Origin: Lachnospiraceae bacterium
GTDB lineage: Bacteria; Bacillota; Clostridia; Lachnospirales; Lachnospiraceae
Assembly: GCA_015057085.1 (NCBI GenBank)
Contig: SVFB01000036.1
Span: forward strand, 1 to 64,000
Direction: 5' to 3'
DNA: 64,000 bases
Positions 33,483 to 42,629 of this stretch are shown here, piece by piece (the stretch's first letter is position 1; each line of letters begins with the position of its first letter). Under the pieces are notes generated by a model that had not been told where the DNA came from, made no database searches, and saw nothing but the letters and a program-made list of their open reading frames with translations. A program made the position numbers and the translations under genes.

Positions 33483-34277
33483 ATGCAGTTTCGTCCATGT
33501 ATTGATATTCATGATGGAAAAGTGAAACAAATTGTGGGGAGCACGCTGAAGGACAAAAGCGGGGCGCAAAAAGAAAATTTCGTATCTCAAAAGGATGCGG
33601 CCTATTATGCGAAACTTTATGCAAGCCACGGACTTTCCGGCGGTCATGTCATTTTGTTAAACAAGGAAGGCACTGATGGGTATGAGGCCACTAAGAAAGC
33701 TGCCCTATCCGCGCTGAAGGCTTATCCGGGCGGATTGCAGGTAGGCGGCGGTATCACGCCGGAGAATGCGGATGAGTTCTTAGATGCAGGAGCAAGCCAT
33801 GTGATTGTCACAAGCTATGTCTTTTCGGGTGGAAGCGTAAATTATGAGAATTTGCGTCGCCTGTATGAGGCTGTTGGAAAAAAGCATTTGGTACTGGATT
33901 TATCCTGTCGCTACTGTGAGGCAAAGGAAGGAGTGGGTCCTGCCGGATATTATATCGTAACGGACCGATGGCAAAATCTGACAAAGGAACGTATCTGTGT
34001 CCCGGTATTAGAAGAATTTGCAACATATTGTAATGAGTTCTTGATTCATGCAGTGGATGTGGAAGGCAAGAATAATGGAATTGAGAAACGTTTGGTGCAG
34101 CTGTTATCGGATTGGGATCAGATTCCGGTGACATATGCAGGCGGAATTCATAATTTAGAGGATATTGAAACCATTCGAAATCTAGGGCGCAATCGCATGA
34201 ATTTTACAGTGGGCAGTGCTTTGGATTTGTTTGGGGGAAACCTTTCTTTTGACGAAATCCGCAAACTATGCGAATAA
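33483..34277 (+). CDS. hisA: Eukaryote-type HisA (HIS6-like ProFAR isomerase)
   Basis: 264 residues. It isomerises ProFAR to PRFAR in histidine synthesis. The sequence follows the yeast and plant HIS6 pattern rather than the usual bacterial HisA: CIDIHDGKVKQIVGSTL, ENFVSQKDAAYYAKLYASHG, LQVGGGI, VLDLSCRY, TNEFLIHA-like CNEFLIHAVDVEG and FTVGSALDLFGGNL. The (beta-alpha)8 barrel catalytic aspartate is in CIDIHDG (Asp8). No other his gene is near; it is embedded with glnA. I recall that this HisA subfamily is known mainly from fungi and plants and a few gut or rumen bacteria, which suggests past lateral transfer. Confidence 0.88.
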   Translation: MQFRPCIDIHDGKVKQIVGSTLKDKSGAQKENFVSQKDAAYYAKLYASHGLSGGHVILLNKEGTDGYEATKKAALSALKAYPGGLQVGGGITPENADEFLDAGASHVIVTSYVFSGGSVNYENLRRLYEAVGKKHLVLDLSCRYCEAKEGVGPAGYYIVTDRWQNLTKERICVPVLEEFATYCNEFLIHAVDVEGKNNGIEKRLVQLLSDWDQIPVTYAGGIHNLEDIETIRNLGRNRMNFTVGSALDLFGGNLSFDEIRKLCE

Positions 34278-34288
34278 AGGAGAGTACG

Positions 34289-35617
34289 ATGAAATATACG
34301 AAAGAGGATATTATCCGATTGGCGGAAGAAGAGGATGTGGAATTTATCCGTCTTCAGTTTACAGATATTTTCGGCACATTAAAGAATGTTGCAATCACAG
34401 TGAGCCAGCTGGAAAAGGCTTTAAACAATGAAATCATGTTTGACGGTTCTTCCATCGAGGGATTTGTCAGAATCGAAGAGAGTGATATGTATTTGTATCC
34501 TGATCCTGACACCTTTGTGATTTTTCCGTGGAGACCGCAGCAGGGCCGTGTGGCGCGTTTGATCTGTGATGTGTATCGAGCAGATCGCACACCTTTCGAA
34601 GGCGATCCGCGATATATTTTGAAACAGCAATTAAAAAAAGTGGAAGAGGCAGGATATACCATTAACGTGGGACCGGAGTTGGAATTCTTTTTATTCCATC
34701 AGGATGAGAATGGTCAGCCGACTACGATCACTCATGAAAAGGGTGGATATTTTGACCTTGGACCGGTGGATTTAGGCGAGAATGCCAGACGTGATATGGT
34801 TTTGAATCTTCAGGATATGGATTTTGAAGTGGAATCATCTCATCATGAGACTGCACCGGCACAACACGAAATTGATTTCAAATACGAAGAGGGACTGGTG
34901 ACAGCAGATAATATTATGACATTTAAACTTGCAGTGAAAACCATTGCAAAGCGTCATGGATTGTTTGCCAGCTTTATGCCAAAGCCAAAGACGGAATATG
35001 CCGGAAGCGGTATGCATATCAATATGTCTCTCTCAAAAGATGGAAAGGATATCTTTGATGATCCGGATTCGGAACTGGGTATCAGCTCAGAGGCTTATTA
35101 TTTTATCGGTGGCTTGATGAAGCATATCAAAGGAATGAGTCTGATTACGAATCCAATCGTCAATTCCTATAAAAGACTGGTTCCGGGATACGAGGCACCG
35201 ACTTATATCGCCTGGTCTTCCGCAAACCGAAGCCCGCTGATTCGTATTCCTGCATCTCGCGGGGAATCAACGAGAATTGAATTGAGAAATCCGGATGCGG
35301 CAGCAAATCCATATCTTGCGCTTGCAGTATGCATTGCGGCCGGTATGGATGGAATTACCAATCGCATTGCACCGCCTGCGGAAATTCAAGGAAATATTTT
35401 TGATTTATCTTCTTTGGGCAAAGAGCAATACGGAATCGAAGCGCTACCTTCTAATCTGGAAGAGGCAATTGACGAATTGACAAAGGACAGATTTATACAG
35501 GACGTTTTGGGAGATCATATTGTCTCAACCTATGTTCGTGCAAAGAAAGAAGAGTGGGAGACTTATCGAAAGCAAGTATCCCAATGGGAATTGGATGAAT
35601 ATTTGTATAAAATCTAA
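34289..35617 (+). CDS. glnA: Glutamine synthetase type I (alpha)
   Basis: 442 residues. It joins ammonia and glutamate using ATP. Motifs seen: MFDGSSIEGF, the metal/active-site GPELEFF, GSGMHINMSL, and the substrate region SSANRSPLIRIPASRGESTRIELRNPD. Length and absence of the adenylylation tyrosine (NIFDLSS in place of NLY) match the Gram-positive GSI-alpha form, regulated by feedback rather than adenylylation. ATG 34289 follows AAGGAG; the frame upstream overlaps hisA and is not needed. It lies 11 bases after hisA and 17 before the ANTAR regulator. Confidence 0.95.
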   Translation: MKYTKEDIIRLAEEEDVEFIRLQFTDIFGTLKNVAITVSQLEKALNNEIMFDGSSIEGFVRIEESDMYLYPDPDTFVIFPWRPQQGRVARLICDVYRADRTPFEGDPRYILKQQLKKVEEAGYTINVGPELEFFLFHQDENGQPTTITHEKGGYFDLGPVDLGENARRDMVLNLQDMDFEVESSHHETAPAQHEIDFKYEEGLVTADNIMTFKLAVKTIAKRHGLFASFMPKPKTEYAGSGMHINMSLSKDGKDIFDDPDSELGISSEAYYFIGGLMKHIKGMSLITNPIVNSYKRLVPGYEAPTYIAWSSANRSPLIRIPASRGESTRIELRNPDAAANPYLALAVCIAAGMDGITNRIAPPAEIQGNIFDLSSLGKEQYGIEALPSNLEEAIDELTKDRFIQDVLGDHIVSTYVRAKKEEWETYRKQVSQWELDEYLYKI

Positions 35618-35634
35618 ATGGGAGAGATCATCCT

Positions 35635-36180
35635 TTGAGTAGTTTAGTAGTTGCGTTTCCGAAACAGGAAGTGGCTTTGAAAATCAAAAAGTTGCTCGGA
35701 CAAAGTGGCTATACCGTAACGGCAGCAGTTTCTTCCGGTGCGGCTGCGCTGCAAGCAATGGCTGCATTGGACCATTCGATATTGATCTGCGGACCACGCT
35801 TTTCGGATATGATGTATTCGGAATTAAACGAGTATCTGACCAATGATAACCGAATGCTTCTTGTGGCATCCGCGGAAATCTGCGACAGTGCTCCGGAATC
35901 CGTTGTGGTTTTGGGGATGCCGCTTCAGGTACATGACCTGTTAGAAACAGTTCGCATGATGGATGAGTCCTTGTATCGGTTGCGCAAAAAGCAAAAGCGA
36001 AAGCCTAAGGTGCGAACGAAGGAAGATCAAGCCCTGTTAAATCAGGCAAAAGCCTTGTTGATGGAGCGAAACAAAATGTCGGAAGATGCCGCTCATCGAT
36101 ATATTCAGCAACGTTCGATGGAGAACGGAACCGGTCTTATTGAAACCGCGCAAATGATTGTCGCGTTGAACAGTAATTGA
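35635..36180 (+). CDS. ANTAR-domain RNA-binding regulator with a degenerate receiver
   Basis: 181 residues from a TTG start preceded by GGGAG. The N-terminal part is receiver-like, but the acidic pair is missing and the phosphate-acceptor position reads ICGP (Gly53) instead of Asp. A lysine/arginine linker leads to an ANTAR domain (about 125-178): ALLNQAKALLMERNKMSEDAAHRYIQQRSMENGTGLIETAQMIV. ANTAR proteins bind paired hexaloop hairpins in RNA and prevent termination, often for nitrogen genes. Location after glnA suggests a nitrogen role; the lost phosphorylation site suggests control by another signal. Confidence 0.88.
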   Translation: MSSLVVAFPKQEVALKIKKLLGQSGYTVTAAVSSGAAALQAMAALDHSILICGPRFSDMMYSELNEYLTNDNRMLLVASAEICDSAPESVVVLGMPLQVHDLLETVRMMDESLYRLRKKQKRKPKVRTKEDQALLNQAKALLMERNKMSEDAAHRYIQQRSMENGTGLIETAQMIVALNSN

Positions 36181-36243
36181 TAATAAGGGGATTAGATACT
36201 GTAACAATGAAATAATCATCTAAAGGTTTAAGGAGACTTTACT

Positions 36244-37458
36244 ATGTACAAAGTGAATGAAAATTATTTGAAACTGCCTGGAAGCTATCTTTTCAGCACC
36301 ATTGCCAAAAAGGTAAATGCCTATCAGGAGGCAAATCCGGATGCAAAGATTATTCGTCTGGGCATCGGAGATGTGACGCAGCCGATTGCTCCGGCGATTA
36401 TCGAGGCGTTGCACAAGGCAGTAGATGAAATGGGACAGGCAGAAACCTTTCATGGATATGCTCCGGATTTGGGATATGCCTTTTTGAGAGAAACCATTGC
36501 AAAGAATGATTATATTGCAAGAGGCTGTGATATTTCCGCAGATGAGATTTTCGTATCTGATGGAGCAAAAAGTGACTCTGCCAATATTCAGGAAATTTTT
36601 GCGACTGACAACAAGATTGCTGTATGCGATCCGGTTTATCCTGTATATGTAGATTCCAATGCCATGGCCGGACGCTGTGGAGATTATGATTTCAAGACAG
36701 AAACCTGGTCAAAGGTTATTTATATGCCAACAACAGCAGAAAACGGATTTGTGCCGGAATTTCCAAAGGAAACACCGGATTTGATATATATCTGCTGCCC
36801 GAATAATCCTACCGGTACCACCTTGACCAAGGCGCAGTTGCAGGAATGGGTTGATTATGCAAATCGTATCGGAGCCGTGATTTTGTATGATGCTGCTTAT
36901 GAAGCATATATTTCAGAGGCCGATGTTGTGCATTCGATTTATGAATGTAACGGAGCAAGAAGCTGTGCAATCGAGTTGAGAAGCTTTTCAAAAAATGCGG
37001 GATTTACTGGTGTGAGACTTGGATTTACGGTTGTGCCAAAGGACTTAAAGTGCGGTGATGTTTCACTTCATGGGTTATGGGCACGTCGCCACGGTACGAA
37101 ATTCAATGGCGCACCGTATATTGTACAACGTGCAGGAGAAGCAGTTTATTCAGAAGCAGGAAAGGCTCAGCTGAAGGAACAGGTTGCTTACTATATGAAA
37201 AATGCCAAGGCAATTAAAGAAGGCCTCTCAAAGGCGGGATATACAGTTTATGGCGGAGTAAACGCACCATATATTTGGCTGAAAACTCCGGAGCAGATGT
37301 CCTCCTGGGATTTCTTTGATGACCTTTTGAATCGTGCAAATGTGGTTGGAACGCCGGGATCAGGCTTTGGACCACACGGTGAAGGATATTTTAGATTGAC
37401 TGCATTCGGTAATTACGAAAATACATTGGAAGCCCTTGAACGAATTCAAAAACTATAG
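36244..37458 (+). CDS. dapL: LL-diaminopimelate aminotransferase
   Basis: 404 residues. A fold type I PLP enzyme converting tetrahydrodipicolinate directly to LL-diaminopimelate for lysine and peptidoglycan. Key segments: [50 protein letters not shown] and the PLP lysine in [16 protein letters not shown]. Length matches DapL. AAGGAG precedes the ATG. dapA and dapB lie about 2.5 kb downstream, so the lysine route is nearly complete in this region. Confidence 0.95.
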   Translation: MYKVNENYLKLPGSYLFSTIAKKVNAYQEANPDAKIIRLGIGDVTQPIAPAIIEALHKAVDEMGQAETFHGYAPDLGYAFLRETIAKNDYIARGCDISADEIFVSDGAKSDSANIQEIFATDNKIAVCDPVYPVYVDSNAMAGRCGDYDFKTETWSKVIYMPTTAENGFVPEFPKETPDLIYICCPNNPTGTTLTKAQLQEWVDYANRIGAVILYDAAYEAYISEADVVHSIYECNGARSCAIELRSFSKNAGFTGVRLGFTVVPKDLKCGDVSLHGLWARRHGTKFNGAPYIVQRAGEAVYSEAGKAQLKEQVAYYMKNAKAIKEGLSKAGYTVYGGVNAPYIWLKTPEQMSSWDFFDDLLNRANVVGTPGSGFGPHGEGYFRLTAFGNYENTLEALERIQKL

Positions 37459-37475
37459 TTCAAAAGGCGAGACTC

Positions 37476-37504
37476 TTGACCGACTGTATTTTTTGTACTA
37501 AAAT
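37476..37504 (+). promoter_or_regulatory. Promoter of typA
   Basis: TTGACC (37476-37481), a 17-base spacer and TAAAAT (37499-37504), with the start codon at 37551. Confidence 0.78.
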
Positions 37505-37550
37505 GAGTAACCGTGTGATTTTAGGATGAATTAGATTAGAGGTAAAATAC

Positions 37551-39386
37551 ATGATTACAAAGAGAGAAGATATCAGAAACATTGCGATTATTGCCCATGT
37601 AGACCATGGTAAAACCACGCTGGTAGACGAACTGTTAAAGCAGTCCGGTGTTTTCAGAGAAAACCAGGAAGTACAAGAGCGTGTCATGGATTCAAATGAT
37701 ATTGAGCGTGAGCGTGGGATCACAATTCTTTCAAAAAATACATCGGTTTGGTACAAGGGAACCAAGATTAATATCATCGACACCCCGGGTCATGCTGATT
37801 TCGGTGGTGAAGTAGAACGTGTACTGAAGATGGTAAACGGAGTGGTATTGGTGGTTGATGCCTTTGAAGGAACCATGCCACAGACAAAATTCGTATTGAT
37901 GAAGGCTTTGGCACTCAATCTGCCGGTTATTGTCTGCATCAACAAGATTGACCGTCCGGAGGCAAGACCGGATGAGGTTATCGACGAAGTATTGGAATTA
38001 TTCATGGATCTGGATGCTTCTGATGAGCAGTTGGATTGCCCATTTGTATATGCATCTGCAAGAGATGGATATGCAATGTTAAATCTCGATGATGAAAGAA
38101 AAGATATGATTCCTCTCTTTGAGACCATCGTAGATTATATTCCTGCTCCGGAAGGTGATCCGGAACTTGGAACCCAGGTATTGATTTCTACCATTGATTA
38201 TAATGAATATGTAGGACGTATCGGTATCGGAAAGGTGGACAATGGTTCCATTAAAGTAAACCAGGAAGCCATCGTAGTGAACCATCATGAGCCGGACCGC
38301 AAGGAGAAGGTTCGCATCAGCAAGCTTTACGAATTTGAAGGCTTGAATCGTGTGGATGTAAATGAAGCAGGAATTGGTTCGATTGTAGCAATTTCCGGTA
38401 TCGCAGATTTGAAAATCGGAGATACCATCTGTGCAGTGGATGCACCGAATGCAATTCCATTCCAGAAGATTTCCGAGCCGACGATTTCTATGAACTTCAT
38501 TGTAAACGATAGTCCGTTTGCAGGACAGGAGGGAAAATATGTAACCTCCCGCCATATCAGAGAGCGTTTGATGAGGGAATTAAATACAGATGTTTCATTG
38601 CGTGTGGAAGATACGGACAGCCCGGATTCATTAAAGGTTTCCGGTCGTGGAGAATTACATTTATCGGTATTAATCGAGAATATGCGTCGTGAGGGATATG
38701 AGTTTGCAGTATCCAAGGCGGAAGTTCTTTATAAGAAAGACGAAAACGGAAAACTGTTAGAGCCGATGGAAATTGCTTACGTAGATGTACCGGACGAATT
38801 CTCCGGTGCTGTAATCAGTAAGCTTCAGCAGAGAAAGGGCGAGCTGCAGAATATGGGTTCCATCGCAGGTGGTTATACCAGAATTGAATTCCGCATTCCA
38901 GCCCGTGGATTGATTGGATACCGCGGTGAATTTATGACCGATACAAAGGGAAATGGTATTATCAATACGATTTTTGACGGATATGACAGTTATCGCGGCG
39001 ATATTGCTTATCGTTCGACAGGATCTTTGATTGCGTTTGAAACAGGAGAATCTGTTGCATACGGATTGTTCTCAGCGCAGGATCGAGGAACCTTGTTTAT
39101 CGGAGCAGGCGAGAAAGTATATTCCGGAATGGTTATCGGACAGTCTGCAAGAGCAGAGGATATTGAATTAAACGTATGCAAAAAGAAACATCTCACAAAT
39201 ACACGTTCTTCTTCGGCTGATGAGGCATTGACTCTGGTTCCGCCGAAGGTGCTTAGTTTGGAACAGGCGTTGGATTTTATTGATACGGATGAACTTTTGG
39301 AGGTAACTCCTGAAAATCTTCGTATTCGTAAGAGAATCTTAGATCCGACCCTTCGCAAGCGTGCGAATATTGCAAAGAAACAGTAA
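37551..39386 (+). CDS. typA: Ribosome-associated GTPase TypA/BipA
   Basis: 611 residues, normal length. The GTPase domain has G1 AHVDHGKTTL, G2 region with RGITI, G3 DTPGHADF and G4 NKID. Domains II, III and V and the BipA-specific C-terminal domain follow (GELHLSVLIENMRREG, ARGLIGYRGEFMTDTKG). It is a translational GTPase involved in ribosome assembly and stress adaptation. It has its own promoter and is followed by the BtuR-like gene after 51 bases. Confidence 0.95.
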   Translation: MITKREDIRNIAIIAHVDHGKTTLVDELLKQSGVFRENQEVQERVMDSNDIERERGITILSKNTSVWYKGTKINIIDTPGHADFGGEVERVLKMVNGVVLVVDAFEGTMPQTKFVLMKALALNLPVIVCINKIDRPEARPDEVIDEVLELFMDLDASDEQLDCPFVYASARDGYAMLNLDDERKDMIPLFETIVDYIPAPEGDPELGTQVLISTIDYNEYVGRIGIGKVDNGSIKVNQEAIVVNHHEPDRKEKVRISKLYEFEGLNRVDVNEAGIGSIVAISGIADLKIGDTICAVDAPNAIPFQKISEPTISMNFIVNDSPFAGQEGKYVTSRHIRERLMRELNTDVSLRVEDTDSPDSLKVSGRGELHLSVLIENMRREGYEFAVSKAEVLYKKDENGKLLEPMEIAYVDVPDEFSGAVISKLQQRKGELQNMGSIAGGYTRIEFRIPARGLIGYRGEFMTDTKGNGIINTIFDGYDSYRGDIAYRSTGSLIAFETGESVAYGLFSAQDRGTLFIGAGEKVYSGMVIGQSARAEDIELNVCKKKHLTNTRSSSADEALTLVPPKVLSLEQALDFIDTDELLEVTPENLRIRKRILDPTLRKRANIAKKQ

Positions 39387-39437
39387 TGCTTTGATGATTG
39401 CAAAGTATCAGGGAATGTGATAAATTTGGAGGTAATT

Positions 39438-39926
39438 ATGGGAAAGGGTGCCATTATTATTTATTACGGCGATGGCCGTGGTAAATCTACAGCCGCATTC
39501 GGTGCAGCAATCCGCGCGGCTTGCGAGGGACAAAACGTAATTATAACCCAGTTTTTAAAGAAAAAAGAAGACGAAGCAGAAGGTGCATTTCTGGACAGAT
39601 TAGAGCCGGAGATTAAGCGATTCCGCTTTGCAAAAATGGATGCTTGTTTTGATGATCTTTCTCCGGAAGAAAAAGAAGAAGAAAGCGTTAATCTGGTAAA
39701 TGGTTTTCAATACGGAAAAAAGGTTGTGACCACAGGGGAAAGCACTTTTGTTGTATTTGATGAGCTTTTGGGTCTGGTAGACAGAGGGCTGATTTCTATG
39801 GATCTCATCAAGAATCTGGTGAATTCAAAACCGGAAGAGACCACTTTGATCTTTACAGGACGTGTTTTAAATGATGAACTTCGCGATTTGGCAGACGAAA
39901 TCTACCATATTGCCTCAGAAAAATAA
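39438..39926 (+). CDS. BtuR/CobO-like P-loop ATPase
   Basis: 162 residues. The P-loop YYGDGRGKSTAAFGAAIRAA and Walker B-like VVFDELLGLVDRGLI match the cob(I)alamin adenosyltransferase family BtuR/CobO, which moves an adenosyl group from ATP to corrinoid. It is somewhat short, and no other cobalamin gene is nearby, so the corrinoid role is not certain. ATG 39438 follows GGAGG; the earlier in-frame start at 39417 lacks one. dapA starts 17 bases after the stop. Confidence 0.78.
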   Translation: MGKGAIIIYYGDGRGKSTAAFGAAIRAACEGQNVIITQFLKKKEDEAEGAFLDRLEPEIKRFRFAKMDACFDDLSPEEKEEESVNLVNGFQYGKKVVTTGESTFVVFDELLGLVDRGLISMDLIKNLVNSKPEETTLIFTGRVLNDELRDLADEIYHIASEK

Positions 39927-39943
39927 TCTAGGAGGATAAGAGG

Positions 39944-40828
39944 ATGGCAATTTTTAACGGCGCAGGTGTTGCAATTGTTACACCGATGAAGGCGAACGGA
40001 GACGTTAATTTTGATAAGTTAGAAGAAATGATTAACCGACAGATTGACGGTGGTACAGACTGTATTGTAATCGCAGGAACCACCGGTGAAAGCGCAACTC
40101 TTACAATGGAAGAGCACGCTGATGTAATCAAGGCTGCGGTAGAATTTACAAAGCATCGTGTACCTGTAGTGGCAGGAACCGGTTCTAATTGTACAAAGAC
40201 TGCAATTCAGCTTTCAAAGGAAGCTGAAGGTTTTGGCGCAGACGGATTACTGATTGTAACACCTTATTATAATAAGGCAACTCAGGCCGGTTTAATTGCG
40301 CATTATTCTGAAATTGCAGACAATACAAAATTGCCAATCATTCTTTATAACGTGCCAAGCCGTACAGGCACAAATATTTTACCTGAAACAGTTGCAGAAT
40401 TGGTTAAGACCAAGAGCAATATCGTAGGTTTAAAAGAAGCAACAGGAAATATGGCTCAGGCTTCTAAGACAATGTATTTAACAGACGGAAAGTTGGAGCT
40501 TTATTCCGGAGAAGACGGACTTGTGGTTCCTTTGATGTCCATCGGTGGAATCGGTGTAATTTCCGTATGGAGTAATATTGAGCCAAAGAATGTACACGAT
40601 ATGTGTCAGGCATTCTTTGATGGAAATCTTGAGAAAGCCCGCGAAATCCAGTTGGCAGGATTACCACTTGTAGATGCATTATTCTCAGAGGTAAACCCGA
40701 TTCCTGTTAAGACTGCTATGAACCTGATGGGACTTGATGTCGGACCGCTTCGTATGCCTATGAGCCCGATGGGCGAGGCTGCAAAGGCAAAGCTTGCTGA
40801 AGTTTTAAAGAGCAGAGGTTTGATGTAG
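39944..40828 (+). CDS. dapA: 4-hydroxy-tetrahydrodipicolinate synthase
   Basis: 294 residues, (beta-alpha)8 aldolase. It condenses pyruvate with aspartate semialdehyde, the first committed step to lysine. Motifs: GTTGESATLT, PYYNKATQAG, YNVPSRTGTNI with the catalytic tyrosine, and GLKEATGN with the Schiff-base lysine. It is followed after 13 bases by dapB. AGGAGG is well placed. Confidence 0.95.
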   Translation: MAIFNGAGVAIVTPMKANGDVNFDKLEEMINRQIDGGTDCIVIAGTTGESATLTMEEHADVIKAAVEFTKHRVPVVAGTGSNCTKTAIQLSKEAEGFGADGLLIVTPYYNKATQAGLIAHYSEIADNTKLPIILYNVPSRTGTNILPETVAELVKTKSNIVGLKEATGNMAQASKTMYLTDGKLELYSGEDGLVVPLMSIGGIGVISVWSNIEPKNVHDMCQAFFDGNLEKAREIQLAGLPLVDALFSEVNPIPVKTAMNLMGLDVGPLRMPMSPMGEAAKAKLAEVLKSRGLM

Positions 40829-40841
40829 GGAGATTTGGCAA

Positions 40842-41603
40842 ATGACTAGAATTATTATGCACGGCTGCAACGGTCGTATGGGACAGTGCATCAGCGCGAT
40901 TTGCAAAGAAGATGCAGATGTAGAAATCGTTGCAGGTATTGATTTATATGATGGAATTCAAAATGATTATCCTGTATTTAAGAGCATCAAGGAATGTGAT
41001 GTGGCTGCCGATGTGGTAATCGATTTCTCCAATGCCAATGCAGTGGATGACCTGTTGGATTTTTGTGAAGAAAATGCTATGCCGGTGGTACTTTGTTCAA
41101 CAGGACTTTCTGATGAGCAATTGGCAAGAGTGGAAGAAGCTGCAAAGCATTGTGCAGTTTTGAAATCCGCAAATATGTCACTTGGTATCAATACTTTAAT
41201 GGATTTATTAAAGAAGGCTGCAAAGGTATTTGCAACCTCAGGTTTTGATATTGAAATCGTTGAGAAGCATCATAATCAAAAGCTTGATGCACCAAGCGGT
41301 ACTGCAATCGCTTTGGCAGACTGCATCAATGAAGCATTAGATGATGATTATGAATATGTATATGACAGAAGTCAGGTGCGCAAGAAGAGAGATCCGCATG
41401 AAATCGGGATTTCCGCAGTGCGCGGCGGTAGTATCGTAGGTGAGCATGATGTCATCTTTGCCGGACAGGACGAAGTCATTACGTTACAGCATACAGCATA
41501 TTCCAGAAGCATTTTTGGAAAGGGAGCTGTGGAAGCTGCAAAATTTTTGTGTGGCAAAAGCGAGGGACGTTTTGATATGTCTGATGTCATAGCAGCAAAA
41601 TAA
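40842..41603 (+). CDS. dapB: 4-hydroxy-tetrahydrodipicolinate reductase
   Basis: 253 residues. NAD(P)H-dependent reductase following DapA. The Rossmann loop is GCNGRMGQCI, and the catalytic/substrate motif is EKHHNQKLDAPSGTAIALA, with RGGSIVGEHDVIFAG later. It forms an operon with dapA and ends at a terminator. Confidence 0.95.
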   Translation: MTRIIMHGCNGRMGQCISAICKEDADVEIVAGIDLYDGIQNDYPVFKSIKECDVAADVVIDFSNANAVDDLLDFCEENAMPVVLCSTGLSDEQLARVEEAAKHCAVLKSANMSLGINTLMDLLKKAAKVFATSGFDIEIVEKHHNQKLDAPSGTAIALADCINEALDDDYEYVYDRSQVRKKRDPHEIGISAVRGGSIVGEHDVIFAGQDEVITLQHTAYSRSIFGKGAVEAAKFLCGKSEGRFDMSDVIAAK

Positions 41604-41621
41604 TAGGCAAAAAATTGTATG

Positions 41622-41649
41622 ACGGAGATGCATTTGCATCTCCGTTTTT
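41622..41649 (+). terminator. Terminator between dapB and pyrF
   Basis: ACGGAGATGC and GCATCTCCGT form a 10-bp stem around ATTT, followed by five Ts. It lies in the short gap, so pyrF expression may depend on read-through or a start site I cannot see. Confidence 0.88.
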
Positions 41650-41680
41650 GCAGACAAGAAGAGAAAGGATATCCAAAAAC

Positions 41681-42607
41681 ATGATCAACAAATTAGTAGA
41701 GAAAATCAAAAAGACCAATGCCCCAATCGTAGTAGGACTTGATCCGATGCTTTCTTATGTACCGGAACATATTCAAAAGGCTGCATTTGCAGAATTTGGA
41801 GAAACACCTGCAGGAGCTGCAGAAGCAATTTTTCAGTTCAACAAAGCAATTGTAGATGCAACTTATGATTTAATCCCTGCTGTTAAGCCTCAGATTGCAA
41901 TGTATGAGCAGTTTGGCGTAGAAGGTGTAAAAGCGTTCCAGAAGACTGTTGATTATTGTCACGAGAAAGATTTGGTTGTCATCGGTGATGTAAAGCGTGG
42001 TGATATCGGTTCCACATCAGCAGCTTATGCAACCGGACATCTCGGAAAAGTTCAAATCGGAAGCAAATCCTTTTCTACTTTTTCAGAGGATTTTGCCACA
42101 GTCAATCCATATCTTGGAACAGACGGAATCAAGCCGTTTGTGGATGTATGTAAAGAAGAGAAGAAGGGTATCTTCATCCTCGTTAAGACTTCGAATCCAT
42201 CCAGCGGAGAATTCCAGGACAGAGAGATTGATGGTAAGCCATTGTATCAGTTGGTAGGCGAGAAGGTCGCTGAGTGGGGCGCAGATTGCATGGGCGATTC
42301 CTATAGCTATGTGGGCGCTGTTGTAGGTGCAACATATCCTGAGCAGGGAAAACTCTTGCGTAAGGTGATGCCAAAGTCCTTTATTCTTGTGCCTGGATAT
42401 GGTGCACAGGGTGGAAAGGGTGCAGATTTGGTACACTTCTTTAACGAAGATGGATTGGGTGCTATTATCAATTCATCAAGAGGTATCATTGCTGCATACA
42501 AGCAGGAGAAATATCAGAATCAGGGAATCACACCTGAAAATTTTGCAGATGCATCTCGTATGGCAGTTGTGGATATGATTGAAGATATTGCATCCGCATT
42601 GAAATAA
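41681..42607 (+). CDS. pyrF: Orotidine 5'-phosphate decarboxylase
   Basis: 308 residues, the longer type 2 PyrF. It decarboxylates OMP to UMP. The active-site motif is VIGDVKRGDIGSTSAAYA with the Asp-Lys-Asp set, plus VGLDPML near the N-terminus and LVPGYGAQGGKG near the phosphate loop. ATG 41681 follows AAAGGAT; a frame reaching back to 41615 overlaps the terminator. pyrK starts 22 bases later. Confidence 0.94.
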   Translation: MINKLVEKIKKTNAPIVVGLDPMLSYVPEHIQKAAFAEFGETPAGAAEAIFQFNKAIVDATYDLIPAVKPQIAMYEQFGVEGVKAFQKTVDYCHEKDLVVIGDVKRGDIGSTSAAYATGHLGKVQIGSKSFSTFSEDFATVNPYLGTDGIKPFVDVCKEEKKGIFILVKTSNPSSGEFQDREIDGKPLYQLVGEKVAEWGADCMGDSYSYVGAVVGATYPEQGKLLRKVMPKSFILVPGYGAQGGKGADLVHFFNEDGLGAIINSSRGIIAAYKQEKYQNQGITPENFADASRMAVVDMIEDIASALK

Positions 42608-42629
42608 TCAACGATTAAGGGAGAGTATC

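Noticed and set aside
34268-34288. Upstream start of glnA
   Set aside because: It overlaps the end of hisA and adds residues not seen in GlnA.
36809-36991. Minus-strand frame inside dapL
   Set aside because: Shadow of a clear gene on the other strand.
37451-37460. AACTATAGTT palindrome at the end of dapL as a terminator
   Set aside because: The stem is only five A/T-rich pairs with no loop or T-run.
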